A stretch of DNA of 64,000 nucleotides from JAFAMS01 sp963715815. Lineage in GTDB: Bacteria > Vulcanimicrobiota > Vulcanimicrobiia > Vulcanimicrobiales > Vulcanimicrobiaceae. The stretch covers positions 124,001 to 188,000 of the forward strand of contig OY970278.1 in the NCBI GenBank assembly GCA_963715815.1, read 5' to 3'. How positions within the stretch are numbered: the first letter of the stretch is position 1; each line of letters starts with the position of its first letter. Position numbers and translations under genes: made by a program. The notes under the pieces were generated by a model. That model did not search any database and had not been told where the DNA came from. It saw nothing but the letters and a program-made list of their open reading frames with translations. Positions 34,088 to 43,163 of the stretch are shown here, piece after piece.

Positions 34088-35700
34088 GAATCGCGCTTTT
34101 CGCGCTTGCCGTTGCGCTATTGGCCGGATGCGTCGCGCCTTCGAATGTAAGCCTTGCCGGCGGGCGGCATGCATGGACGCTGCCCGGCCACGTGCGCTAT
34201 GGTGCGCCTGACGAGCCGGATTCGCTACTCGAGTTTTACGCGCACGCGGCGGCCTCCGATGAGGTCAACAATCTTCTCTTTGCGCCGCTCTTTCGCTACG
34301 ATGCGCGCGGCGATTTTCTCCCCGAGCTCGCAACCGAAGTTCCGACCTACGCGAACGGTGGGATCTCGAAAGACGGCAAGACGATCGTCTTACACTTCCG
34401 CAAAAATGTCGAGTGGGCTGACGGCGCGCCGCTGACCGCGCACGATCTCGCGTTTACGTTCGGGCTCGTCATGAACGATCGAACCAACGTTAAGTTGCGC
34501 GAAGGTTGGGACGACATCGCCAGACTCGATGTCCCGAGCGACTACACCGCAATCGTTCACTTGCGCCGGCCGAATGCCGACATCATAGGCTTGTGTTTCG
34601 GCGGGACGGCCTATCCGCCGCTGCCGCAACATTTGCTTGCGACAATCCCACCCGGAGATTTACAACGCAGCGCGTACGCGAGCGACCCGGTCGGAAGCGG
34701 TCCCTTCAAGCTCGAGAAATGGAATCACGGTGCATCGCTCGAGTTCGTTGCGAATCCACGCTATTGGCGCGGACGTCCGAAGCTCGACCGCTTCACCTGG
34801 AAAGTCATCCCAAATACCGAGACGCTCTTCGCGCAGCTACAAAGTCACGAGATCGATGTCTACGACGGGATCACGCAGCCCCAAATCGCACAGCTCAAAG
34901 ACACGGGCGAAATTCGCATCGTCCATCGTTTGGTCGCAAATATCAAGCACATGCAGCTCAATCTTGCGCGCCCGAATCTGCGCGACGTTCGGGTGCGACG
35001 CGCGATTGCGGAAGCGGTCGATTGGGACCGCATCAACTCCGATGTCTATCACGGCACGAACGAACGCGCACGCAGTGACATTCCGCCCAACTCGTGGGCA
35101 GCGCCGAACGTGCCGTTCTATCCGCACGACCCCGCGGATGCGCGGCGATTGCTCGATGCTGCGGGTTGGCAACTCGCAGCCGACGGATTCCGGCACAAAG
35201 ACGGGCAGCGGCTCCAGATCGAGATCGCGAGCGCAACCGGGAACCAACCCAACGAGCAAGCCGAGGTTCAGATTCAGAGCCAGCTGCGCGCGATCGGAAT
35301 CGACATGCGGGTTCGCAACTATCCGGTCAGCCTGCTCTTTGCCCGCAACGGCCCGCTCTACAGCGGCAACTACGACACCTCATGGTCGACCGACACGCAA
35401 GGGCCCGATCCGGATAACGAAGGGTCGTGGAGCGCGAAATTCATCCCGCCGAACGGCGCCAACACCTCGTGGCTAAACGATCCGGTCGTAAACGAGACAT
35501 CGGAGGCGCAACTCCTCACGTACGACCGCAGCGCGCGTAAAGCGATCGTACAAAAGGAAGAAGCGCGCATTCACGAACTGATTCCGGCGATCTTCCTTTA
35601 TTGGGAGAACGGTTACGCCGCGTACAACAACGACTTGAAGCACTACGAACCTGCGGAGTATTTCGTGAACCTATGGAATTCTTGGGAGTGGGAGATCTGA
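34084..35700 (+). CDS. Peptide ABC-type substrate-binding lipoprotein (SBP family 5)
   Basis: A 538-residue protein. The N-terminus is a lipoprotein signal with lipobox 'LLAGC' (Cys about 16), so it is anchored on the periplasmic face. The mature part has the OppA/DppA pattern: 'YGAPDEPDSLLEFYAHAAASDEVNNLLFAPLF', 'LHFRKNVEWADGAPLTAHDLAFTF', 'VGSGPFKLEKW', 'VRRAIAEAVDWDRI'. GTG at 34084 overlaps the epimerase stop (GTGA). No permease or ATPase is adjacent, so it must use a transporter encoded elsewhere. Murein peptides are the likely ligand from context. Confidence 0.9.
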   Translation: MRIALFALAVALLAGCVAPSNVSLAGGRHAWTLPGHVRYGAPDEPDSLLEFYAHAAASDEVNNLLFAPLFRYDARGDFLPELATEVPTYANGGISKDGKTIVLHFRKNVEWADGAPLTAHDLAFTFGLVMNDRTNVKLREGWDDIARLDVPSDYTAIVHLRRPNADIIGLCFGGTAYPPLPQHLLATIPPGDLQRSAYASDPVGSGPFKLEKWNHGASLEFVANPRYWRGRPKLDRFTWKVIPNTETLFAQLQSHEIDVYDGITQPQIAQLKDTGEIRIVHRLVANIKHMQLNLARPNLRDVRVRRAIAEAVDWDRINSDVYHGTNERARSDIPPNSWAAPNVPFYPHDPADARRLLDAAGWQLAADGFRHKDGQRLQIEIASATGNQPNEQAEVQIQSQLRAIGIDMRVRNYPVSLLFARNGPLYSGNYDTSWSTDTQGPDPDNEGSWSAKFIPPNGANTSWLNDPVVNETSEAQLLTYDRSARKAIVQKEEARIHELIPAIFLYWENGYAAYNNDLKHYEPAEYFVNLWNSWEWEI

Positions 35701-35707
35701 GACCGGA

Positions 35708-36572
35708 ATGGCGCTGATCTTCGATCCGAAGCCTCGCGATCGAGTCGTCTTGCGCTGCCCGCCGACGCGCCGCGGAATCATCTCGTGGAACGGGACCGAG
35801 CCTGAAGGCGGCCTTTCGATCCGAACGCGTTTCACCGACGAGAGCTGGAGCGCGCCGCTTCCCTACGTTAGCTGGAGCGGTGACGAACGCGTTTCGCTCG
35901 GCGGACATGAGCCGCGCGCGCACTTCGAGATCGACATGCTGCTCGCGCAAGAGCCCTTCACGGCCATTGAAGCCGAATCGTCGGCGAAACTCGACGCCGT
36001 CGTGCTCGCGACGCCGCCCGAAGGTGCGCCCCGGGACGCAAAGCTCGAACCGATCGAGCTCGTCGTTCCGCGCTTCTCGCAGTACGTCGGCGACCCCGGG
36101 AAAGGTTGGTGCAGCCCGGCGTCGCTCGCGATGTTGCTCGGTGCCAACTCGATCGACATCGACGTCGGGCAAGCCGCCGCGGCGACGTTCGATCAAGCCT
36201 ATCGCGGCACCGGAAACTGGGCGTTCAACGTTGCCTACGCAAGCCGCTTTGGTTTGCGCGCGTTCGTGGCGTTTCTGCGCGATCTCACGCACGCGCGGAT
36301 GTTTCTTGGCGGAGGGCGTCCCGCTCGCGCTCTCGCTCGCGTGGAAAAAAGGCGAGCTCGACGACCCTCCGCTTCCCGAAACCGACGGGCACTTCGTTGT
36401 ACTGTGCGGCTTCGACGCAGACGGCGATCCGATCATCAACGATCCGGCCCAACCGACGATTCGCGTGACGTATCCGCACGCGCAATTCCAACGCCTGTGG
36501 CTCGCTCACGGTGGAATCGCGTACGTCATTGCGCCGCCCGACAAACCGATAGTCGAGATCGCCAACGCGTGA
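35708..36572 (+). CDS. C39-like peptidase, interrupted by a single-base frameshift
   Basis: Two frames together encode one protein of about 288 residues. An N-terminal beta domain precedes the catalytic domain. The nucleophile Cys is in 'GKGWCSPASLAMLLG' and the His in 'ETDGHFVVLCGFDADGDPIINDPA', the C39-type order. The first frame holds the Cys and the second frame the His; they join at 36308 if one G in TTGGCGG is skipped ('MFL' then 'AEGVPLALSLAW'). Without the skip the first frame runs on into trmL as a false fusion. The second frame's TGA overlaps the trmL GTG. No signal peptide is visible. Probably cleaves peptides, matching the epimerase and binding protein. Confidence 0.75.
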
Positions 36573-37084
36573 CGGCGCAACCGCAGGGACGCGTCGTCTC
36601 CAGCGGCGACGTCGTTGCTGCGCCGTTGCACATCGTGCTCGTCGAACCGCTGATTCCGCCGAACACCGGCAACGTCGCGCGCCTATGCGCTGCGACCGGC
36701 TGCGCCTTGCACTTAGTCGAGCCGCTCGGTTTCTCGATCGACGATCGCGAGCTCAAGCGTGCCGGGCTCGATTATTGGGAACACGTCCGAGTAGTGGTTC
36801 ACGATTCGCTCGACGCCTATCTCGCAAGCGCTACGCCGCCGCGCTGGTTCGTTGAAACGCGCGCGGCACAGCGCTACGACCAAGCGCCTTATGCGCTCGG
36901 CGACGCACTAGTCTTCGGCACCGAGACCAAAGGTTTGCCGCGCGAGATTTTGGAGCGCGAACCCGAGCGTGTGGTCGGCGTACCGATGCGCGCCGGAACC
37001 GTGCGCAGTCTCAATCTCTCGACAACCGTCGGCATCGTCGCGTACGCGGCTCTGGCGCGACTCGGATTCCCATCGCTGGAATAG
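36569..37084 (+). CDS. trmL: tRNA (cytidine/uridine-34 2'-O)-methyltransferase
   Basis: A 171-residue SPOUT (trefoil-knot) methyltransferase that modifies the wobble base of tRNA-Leu. 'HIVLVEPLIPPNTGNVARLCAATGC' is the N-terminal signature; knot motifs are 'LVFGTETKGLPREIL' and 'VPMRAGTVRSLNLSTTVGIVAYAAL'. GTG at 36569 overlaps the preceding stop (GTGA), and a family-typical N-terminus appears about 18 residues later, so the start is a little long but supported by the overlap. Confidence 0.94.
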   Translation: MTAQPQGRVVSSGDVVAAPLHIVLVEPLIPPNTGNVARLCAATGCALHLVEPLGFSIDDRELKRAGLDYWEHVRVVVHDSLDAYLASATPPRWFVETRAAQRYDQAPYALGDALVFGTETKGLPREILEREPERVVGVPMRAGTVRSLNLSTTVGIVAYAALARLGFPSLE

Positions 37085-38292
37085 TTCTCGCAATCGCGCT
37101 CGGCGCGATGTTGCTTGTTGCGCTCGGACCACGCCGGATACCAGCCTGGATTTGGCCCGTCGGCGGCGCGCTCGTTCTCGTTGCGTTGCACTTCGAAACA
37201 CCGAGCGCCGCGCTCGAAGCAATTGCAGCACAGTGGAACGTTCTCGCCTTTATCTTCGGCCTAATGCTGATTTCGGCAGTTGCAGAGCTGAGCGGACTGT
37301 TTGCATGGGTTGCGGATGCGCTCGTCGTTGCGGCACGAGGTTCGCGACGGCGATTATTCTGCTACATCTTCGGAAGCGGCGCACTGCTTACCACGATCAT
37401 GGCGAACGATACGACTGCGATCGTGTTTACACCGATCGTCTATAGCGCTGTAGCCGGCCGTGGTATCGACGCGCTGCCCTTCTTGTACGCCTGCACCTTT
37501 GTCGCGGACACGGCTTCGTTCGGCCTTCCGTTTTCCAACCCGGCGAATCTGCTCGTCATCGCTCGACCTGAGTTCATCCCTTACGCCGTACATCTCTTCG
37601 TTCCGATGCTGATCGCTACGGCGCTTAATTTGGGGGTGTTTCTCATTATCTTTCGCCGTCCGCTGCGCGGCCGATACGAGCGCACAGAGCCCAAGCCCCT
37701 CGATCGACGCATGCGCGCAACGTTGCTTGCAATGCTTGTCGTCGCGCTCGGCTATCTCGCGGCAATGTATGCGAATGTTCCGCTCGGCCCTGTCGCGTTT
37801 GCGGGCGCGATTCTCGTCCTCATCGCAGCCGGCGCGAAGCTACCTGCAGCGCTTGCACAGATTGGTTGGAGTACGTTTATGCTCTTAGCCGGGCTGTTCG
37901 TGCTGCTCGACGCAGTTGTGCATCAAGGTGCCGTCGCGTGGGCGCTCACGGGTTTGCACGATGCCGCGCGCGGTGGACCGCTCGGCACGTTACTCGCGGC
38001 GGCGTTCGGCTCCGCCGTTGCGGCGAATCTTTTCAACAATCTTCCCATTGCGGCAATGTCGGGTACTCTCGTCGCGCACACCGGACCGACATTGCTAGCC
38101 TATCCGTTCATCGCGGGAATCGATCTCGGTCCCAACATGTCCACGACTGGGTCGTTCGCAACGATTCTCTGGCTCTCGATCGTCCGCCGGCGCGGAGTGG
38201 AGGTGAGTCCGTTCGAATACCTGCGGCTCGGATTGTGCGTCGTCCCGGCCGCGTTGGTCGTCACGTGTCTCTGGCTCTGGATCGTCAAATGA
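37081..38292 (+). CDS. ArsB/NhaD-type ion transporter
   Basis: About 403 residues with 11-12 membrane helices of the ion-transporter superfamily that includes ArsB (arsenite) and NhaD (Na+/H+). 'IMANDTTAIVFTPIV' and 'FGLPFSNPANLLVI' match the paired discontinuous-helix motifs, and 'VAANLFNNLPIAAMSG' the second one. The first ATG (37108) falls inside a hydrophobic helix ('VLAIALGAMLLVAL'). An ATA at 37081 overlaps the trmL stop as ATAG and would restore the whole helix, so I use it as start. No arsR/arsC is near; the substrate is uncertain. Confidence 0.75.
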   Translation: MVLAIALGAMLLVALGPRRIPAWIWPVGGALVLVALHFETPSAALEAIAAQWNVLAFIFGLMLISAVAELSGLFAWVADALVVAARGSRRRLFCYIFGSGALLTTIMANDTTAIVFTPIVYSAVAGRGIDALPFLYACTFVADTASFGLPFSNPANLLVIARPEFIPYAVHLFVPMLIATALNLGVFLIIFRRPLRGRYERTEPKPLDRRMRATLLAMLVVALGYLAAMYANVPLGPVAFAGAILVLIAAGAKLPAALAQIGWSTFMLLAGLFVLLDAVVHQGAVAWALTGLHDAARGGPLGTLLAAAFGSAVAANLFNNLPIAAMSGTLVAHTGPTLLAYPFIAGIDLGPNMSTTGSFATILWLSIVRRRGVEVSPFEYLRLGLCVVPAALVVTCLWLWIVK

Positions 38293-38756
38293 CGGAGGAA
38301 ACATTGGCAGTTCTCGCCCTCGCGCTCGACGGCATCGAAGACGAAGGTTTGATCGACGCCGCTATGCCTTGGACCTCGCATTTCGAACGCGTCGAGGTTT
38401 GGTGCGCGTATGGCGATCGTGCCATGCGCGAGCTCGAACATCAACGCGAGCTTCACGGACGTCCGCCTCCGCCCGCGAATCATCACCCCCCGCACGGGCC
38501 CGACCCTGACCGCGAACAAGCCGAGGCGATCGCCGCGCGCGGGATCGAGTTGCTTCACGCCCGCGGAATTACGGGGACCACGCGAATTCTCGGTGGTCGC
38601 GATCCGGGTCACGCGCTCGCGTCCGCGACCGAACCGAACGTTACGCTCTTGTTAGCTGCCGGGCACCGCGGCGGGATCGGCCCCAAATCGATCGGACACG
38701 TTGCGCGCTTCGTCATCGACCATGCTCGTGGACCGGTAATCGTTCTTCGCCTTTGA
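38289..38756 (+). CDS. UspA-like universal stress domain protein
   Basis: A 155-residue protein whose C-terminal half follows the universal-stress-protein pattern: 'LLLAAGHRGGIGPKSIGHVARFVIDHARGPVIVLRL' resembles the nucleotide-loop and final strand of UspA proteins. The N-terminal half is less typical, with a Pro/His-rich stretch (about 58-70, 'PPPPANHHPPHGP') that could bind metal. ATG overlaps the preceding stop (ATGA). Its last 105 bases overlap the 3' end of the convergent MFS gene. Confidence 0.65.
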   Translation: MTEETLAVLALALDGIEDEGLIDAAMPWTSHFERVEVWCAYGDRAMRELEHQRELHGRPPPPANHHPPHGPDPDREQAEAIAARGIELLHARGITGTTRILGGRDPGHALASATEPNVTLLLAAGHRGGIGPKSIGHVARFVIDHARGPVIVLRL

Positions 38757-39953
38757 GATCGGCGGGAGAAACGACGCAGCAATCAGTGCGGCCAGCGCAA
38801 AGCCGCCGATTGCAAATACTACCGGCGTCAAGCCGTGCGTATCGCCGAGCCGTCCAAGAAACGGCATCGCGAATCCGCCCATTGATATCGCGAGTCCGAG
38901 CGTCACGCCGGATGCCGTGCCGATGCGTGTCGGCAAGTAATCCTGGCCGAGCACGATCGTCACGCTCTGACTGAGCTGCATGAGGAAACCGAGCGCGATG
39001 AACAAGAGCGCGATCTCGACCAGAGATGCGCCGGCACCCGCCGCGAGCGCAATGATTGCCGTGAACGTTGCGGCTGCGGCCATCGAAATCATGATTAGCT
39101 TGCGACGGTCGACGCGATCGCCCAGGCGGCCGCCGGTGATGACACCCGTCGCCGCAGCGACAAGCGTCATCGCGAGGACGGCATTGGCTTGCGCCTTCGT
39201 TGCGCCGAGAACGGCGATGCAAAATAGCGGCGTAAACGTCATCACACCGAAAAATACAACCGAACGCATCACGATCGTTGTCGTCAGCAATGCGAACGCA
39301 CCCCAGCGATCGCCACGCTCGCTCGCCTTTGCGAATTTCTTGGGTGCATCACGCAGCGATGCGAAGCGGCGCATTTCAACGAACGCGAAGAACAGCGCGT
39401 AGAGCACGCCGGGGATCATGATCAGCCCGGTACCGTGCAAACCAATTAGAAGAATAGCCGGCGTTACGAGAATCGGTCCTGCCGCGAAACCGATGTTGCC
39501 GCCAAGACCAAAGAAGCCCATGCCGGTCGAGCGCTGCGAGCCCGAAAGCGCGTTTGCAGCGCGCGCGGCTTCCGGATGAAATGCCGCACTACCAATGCCG
39601 GCAATCAATGTTGCGCACAGCAACCACATGAACGTCGGTGCAAAGCCGAGCAAGACCGTCCCCGACATCCCGCACAAGAGCGCCGCCGGAATGAGCCACG
39701 GGATCGAACGCTTGTCCGTGATGTAACCAAATAGCGGTTGGATCACCGACGACGCGATCGTCAACGAGAGGACGAGACTTGCCGCCGCTGCGTACGAGAG
39801 ATGCCGCTGCGCGATCAAGAACGGCAGGATCGCCGGAACGATCGACTGGTTCATGTCATTAAAGGCGTGCGCCGCGACGAGGAAGCCTATCCCACGGCGA
39901 TCAAGGGGACGCGGCTGTGAGGACGGCGCTACGAGCGTCGCTGCTGCGGCCAT
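38652..39953 (-). CDS. MFS efflux transporter, Fsr-like
   Basis: About 433 residues, 12 membrane helices. 'HAFNDMNQSIVPAILPFL' near the N-terminus and 'GSAAFHPEAARAANALSG' are the signature segments of the fosmidomycin-resistance (Fsr)-type MFS family; 'GRLGDRVDRRKL' is the loop 8-9 motif. ATG at 39953 gives a normal N-terminus; the longer frame to 40313 overlaps the divergent glycosylase gene. Its C-terminal 35 residues are encoded antisense to the UspA-like gene. Substrate not predictable. Confidence 0.85.
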   Translation of the reverse strand: MAAAATLVAPSSQPRPLDRRGIGFLVAAHAFNDMNQSIVPAILPFLIAQRHLSYAAAASLVLSLTIASSVIQPLFGYITDKRSIPWLIPAALLCGMSGTVLLGFAPTFMWLLCATLIAGIGSAAFHPEAARAANALSGSQRSTGMGFFGLGGNIGFAAGPILVTPAILLIGLHGTGLIMIPGVLYALFFAFVEMRRFASLRDAPKKFAKASERGDRWGAFALLTTTIVMRSVVFFGVMTFTPLFCIAVLGATKAQANAVLAMTLVAAATGVITGGRLGDRVDRRKLIMISMAAAATFTAIIALAAGAGASLVEIALLFIALGFLMQLSQSVTIVLGQDYLPTRIGTASGVTLGLAISMGGFAMPFLGRLGDTHGLTPVVFAIGGFALAALIAASFLPPISKAKNDYRSTSMVDDEARNVSDRFGADPAAVPGS

Positions 39954-40010
39954 GGAGGGAATGTTCCCACGCGCTCGCCGATCCGTCAAAGACTTTCGCC
40001 GTCCCTGAGC

Positions 40011-40688
40011 TTGCTCGAGCGCACGATCGTCGAATGCCGCCGGTGTCCCGAGCTGCGTCGCTACTGCGCGACAGTCGCCCGGGAAAAGAAACGCGCGCAC
40101 CGCGAGTTCGAATATTGGGGCCGGCCCGTCCCCGGCTGGGGCGATCGGAAGGCACGCGTTTTGATCGTCGGCTTGGCTCCCGGAGCACACGGCTCGAACC
40201 GCACGGGACGGCCGTTTACGGGCGATGCCTCCGGCGAGTGGTTGTACCGCGCCATGTTTCGCGCCGGTTTCGCGAATCAACCCGAATCGATCGATCGCAA
40301 CGACGGTTTGCATTTAAACGATGCGTACATCACGGCTGCGATCCGTTGCGCGCCGCCGCAAAACAAACCGACTCCCGACCAACGCCGCCGCTGCTTCGAT
40401 TATCTGCGCGGCGAGTATGACGCGTTGCATCCACGCGTCGTCATCACGCTCGGCAAAATTGCGGACGATTCGGTGCACGCGCTGTTGCGCGAGGAGCACA
40501 CCTATCTGGCAACGCGCGCGCCGTTCAAACACGGTGCCGAAACGCGCCTGCAAACCCCGAAGGGACGCGAGATTGTGGTATTAGCGTCGTATCATCCCAG
40601 CCGCCAAAACACGAATACCGGAAAACTAACCGAACCGATGTTGGATCGTATCTTCAAACGTGCGCAGGAGCTCCTATGCGAAAACTAA
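40011..40688 (+). CDS. Uracil-DNA glycosylase, family 5 (UdgB type)
   Basis: A 225-residue base-excision enzyme. Motif A is 'GLAPGAHGSNRTGRPFTGD', which carries Ala/Gly rather than the catalytic Asp/Asn of families 1-4 and defines family 5; motif B is 'SYHPSRQN'. Cys residues in 'ECRRCPELRRYC' and later ('AIRCAPP', 'RRRCFDY') are in the right places for the Fe-S cluster. It removes uracil and deaminated purines from DNA. TTG at 40011 is the apparent start; the gene is divergent from the MFS gene. Confidence 0.9.
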   Translation: MLERTIVECRRCPELRRYCATVAREKKRAHREFEYWGRPVPGWGDRKARVLIVGLAPGAHGSNRTGRPFTGDASGEWLYRAMFRAGFANQPESIDRNDGLHLNDAYITAAIRCAPPQNKPTPDQRRRCFDYLRGEYDALHPRVVITLGKIADDSVHALLREEHTYLATRAPFKHGAETRLQTPKGREIVVLASYHPSRQNTNTGKLTEPMLDRIFKRAQELLCEN

Positions 40689-41413
40689 TTGCAATAATTT
40701 TGCTGACCGGGCTGGCGACGGCGCCGGCATTTGCCGACAGCGAAACGGATATCGGCGGGCTCGCCGCGCTTGCCTACGGACAACACGTCGGTGCCGGGAA
40801 TCCGACGCCGGTCAACGGCGTTGCGCCCGCAGCCTTGATCGAAGCGACGCAATACATCAATAACGTTCAGCTGCATGTCGAAGGCGTTCCGACGATAACG
40901 GCGACCGGAGTTGGGGCTGCGGGACCGTTCGGGCGTTCGTCTGCGACGATCAGCTTGCTCGACGCGCTTCTGATGGTGAATGTCGATCCGCATCGCCGCT
41001 TCCGCCTCGGCGCCGGCACTCAGTTTATCAATCTGCGCAACTTCAACGGCAACGACGGCAGCACGAATAGCGCGCATCTCGCCAACGTCATCTACGCGGC
41101 CGGCTCGACGCTGCCGCTGCCAAATCATCATTTCCTCGAGCTAACGGCGTACGTATTGCCGAACGTCCGAACGAACCTCGCCGTCTTCAACGCTGCCGGC
41201 GTGGCGCAACCGAGCGAGCCCGAACAGGGCGCCGAAGTCTACTACAATGCCGCGTACGGCTGGACGCGCGGACGCTCGACGATGCTCCTCGGCCTGGCGG
41301 CCCTGAGCTATCATACGCGCAACACCAACAACGGCTCGCTCGTCGACCGAAACGTCGGCGGCGCCGTTACATTCGAATACCGTTATCGATTCGGAGCTAA
41401 GGTCGCGCCGTAG
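40676..41413 (+). CDS. Predicted outer-membrane beta-barrel protein
   Basis: A 245-residue protein with a clear signal peptide (about 1-20, 'KLIAIILLTGLATAPAFA' then DSE). The mature part has alternating polar/hydrophobic strands ('VNVDPHRRFRLGAGTQFI', 'HHFLELTAYVLP', 'STMLLGLAALSYHTR') and ends with a strand 'AVTFEYRYRFGAKV', a typical barrel end although the last residue is Pro, not Phe. No family recognised. Its start overlaps the glycosylase 3' end by 13 bases and its end overlaps convergent aspS by 17. Confidence 0.65.
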   Translation: MRKLIAIILLTGLATAPAFADSETDIGGLAALAYGQHVGAGNPTPVNGVAPAALIEATQYINNVQLHVEGVPTITATGVGAAGPFGRSSATISLLDALLMVNVDPHRRFRLGAGTQFINLRNFNGNDGSTNSAHLANVIYAAGSTLPLPNHHFLELTAYVLPNVRTNLAVFNAAGVAQPSEPEQGAEVYYNAAYGWTRGRSTMLLGLAALSYHTRNTNNGSLVDRNVGGAVTFEYRYRFGAKVAP

Positions 41414-43163
41414 CTTCCTTTACGGTAATTCCAAGCTCGCGCAGCGATTTTTCCGGGACGCCGGACGGCGCTTCCATCATCAGATCCCTGGCGCCCTGAT
41501 TTTTTGGAAACGCGATAACGTCGCGAATGCTCGTCTCACCGCACGCGAGCATCGCGATGCGGTCGATGCCGAGCGCCATTCCGCCGTGAGGCGGCGCGCC
41601 GAAATCGAGCGCACGGATGAAGAACCCAAAACGGTCCTCGATCTCTTGCTCGCCCATCCCAAGCATTTTGAAGATCTTGCGCTGCATGTTCGGATCATGA
41701 TTACGGATCGATCCGCTCCCCAGCTCGTAGCCGTTGAGCACCATGTCGTAGTGCTGGGCGCGCATCGCTAAGGGATCGGTATCGATCAAACTCTCTTGTC
41801 CGGGTGCCGGCGCCGTGAACGGATGATGCGCCGGTGCAATCTCTCCCGTCTCCGGATCGCGTTCGCACCACGGGAAACCGACGACCCAGCAGAACGCAAA
41901 CTTTTTCGGATCGCGCGCGCCGATGCGCTCGCCGACCTCGTTGCGAAGCCGTCCCGCGACGAGCAATGCTTCTTCCGTCGCGTCGCCGACAAGCAGGATC
42001 GCGTCACCCTGTTGCGCGCCCGTTTGTTCGCGTAATTGCGCCGTAAGCACGTCGGTAAGAAAGCGTTGAATCGACGAACGCGTCTCGCCTTCGCCGAGCG
42101 CGATCCAGACGAGGCCTTTTGCGCCGAGCGTTTTCGCGGTCTCGACCAGCGCATCGAAATCCCGGCGCGAGAGCGAGCCGCCGCCGGGATAGCGCACGCC
42201 GATCACGCTGCCTTTAAGTTCCCGGAACAAACTGAATTCCGAGCTCGCAAATGCTTGGGTTACGTCGGCCAGCTCGAGATCGAAGCGCAGGTCGGGCTTA
42301 TCGCTGCCGAAGCGCTGCATCGCTTCGGCATGCGTGAGTCGCGGAAACGCTTCGTGAAGCTCGATACCGAGCGCGTGCTTCCAGGTGTATTTCATCGCCG
42401 ATTCCATCGTCTCGAGGACGTCTTCTTCCGTGACGAACGACATCTCGACGTCGAGCTGCGTGAATTCGGGCTGCCGGTCGGCGCGCTGATCTTCATCCCG
42501 CATGCAACGCGCGATCTGCATGTAGCGGCCGACGCCGCCGATCATCAAGATCTGCTTGAGCATCTGCGGCGATTGCGGCAACGCATAAAACTGTCCGTTA
42601 TACAGCCGGCTCGGAACGAGATAATCGCGCGCGCCTTCCGGCGTCGCCTTGATCAGCATCGGCGTCTCGATCTCGAGAAAATCGCGGGAGTCGTAAAAAT
42701 CACGGATCGCTTTGACGATCTTGTGGCGCAGCGTGAGGTTGTGCTGCATCCGCGGACGGCGCAGATCGAGATAGCGATACTTGAGCGTGAGGCTCTCGTC
42801 GACGCGTTCGTCCGAGGTGATCTGGAAGGGCGGTGTCTCGGCGCGCGACCAGACGTGAATCTCGCCCACAGGCAGCTCGATTTCGCCGGTCGGCAATTTC
42901 TTGTTCTCGGTTCCGGCCGGACGCGCGCGCACGGAACCACGCACTCGCACCACGTCTTCGCTGCGAAGCGACTCCGCCAAACTAAACGTCGCCGGATCGG
43001 CCGGATCGAAGACGGTTTGCGTGATTCCGTCGCGATCGCGCAGGTCGATGAAGATCAATCCACCGTGATCGCGGCGGCGATGAACCCAACCGTTGAGCTC
43101 GACGGCTTTGTCGATGTCGGCGGCGCGCAGCGCGCCACAGGTGCGTTTGGCGAATTTACTCAC
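41397..43163 (-). CDS. aspS: Aspartyl-tRNA synthetase
   Basis: Charges tRNA-Asp (possibly also tRNA-Asn, which cannot be judged here). About 588 residues, bacterial type: N-terminal OB-fold anticodon domain ('GWVHRRRDHGGLIFIDLRDRDG'), class II motif 1 and 2 region ('ARCMRDEDQRADRQPEFTQLD'), a GAD insertion domain and motif 3 ('GGMALGIDRIAML'). GTG at 43163 overlaps the upstream glycosyltransferase stop; the frame to 43208 adds residues encoded within that gene and is rejected. Confidence 0.96.
   Translation of the reverse strand: MSKFAKRTCGALRAADIDKAVELNGWVHRRRDHGGLIFIDLRDRDGITQTVFDPADPATFSLAESLRSEDVVRVRGSVRARPAGTENKKLPTGEIELPVGEIHVWSRAETPPFQITSDERVDESLTLKYRYLDLRRPRMQHNLTLRHKIVKAIRDFYDSRDFLEIETPMLIKATPEGARDYLVPSRLYNGQFYALPQSPQMLKQILMIGGVGRYMQIARCMRDEDQRADRQPEFTQLDVEMSFVTEEDVLETMESAMKYTWKHALGIELHEAFPRLTHAEAMQRFGSDKPDLRFDLELADVTQAFASSEFSLFRELKGSVIGVRYPGGGSLSRRDFDALVETAKTLGAKGLVWIALGEGETRSSIQRFLTDVLTAQLREQTGAQQGDAILLVGDATEEALLVAGRLRNEVGERIGARDPKKFAFCWVVGFPWCERDPETGEIAPAHHPFTAPAPGQESLIDTDPLAMRAQHYDMVLNGYELGSGSIRNHDPNMQRKIFKMLGMGEQEIEDRFGFFIRALDFGAPPHGGMALGIDRIAMLACGETSIRDVIAFPKNQGARDLMMEAPSGVPEKSLRELGITVKEATARP

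Noticed and set aside
35708..37084. A single 458-residue protein joining the C39-like domain and TrmL
   Set aside because: The middle part is Arg-rich nonsense; the true C-terminal half of the peptidase is in the +1 frame and its stop overlaps the trmL start.
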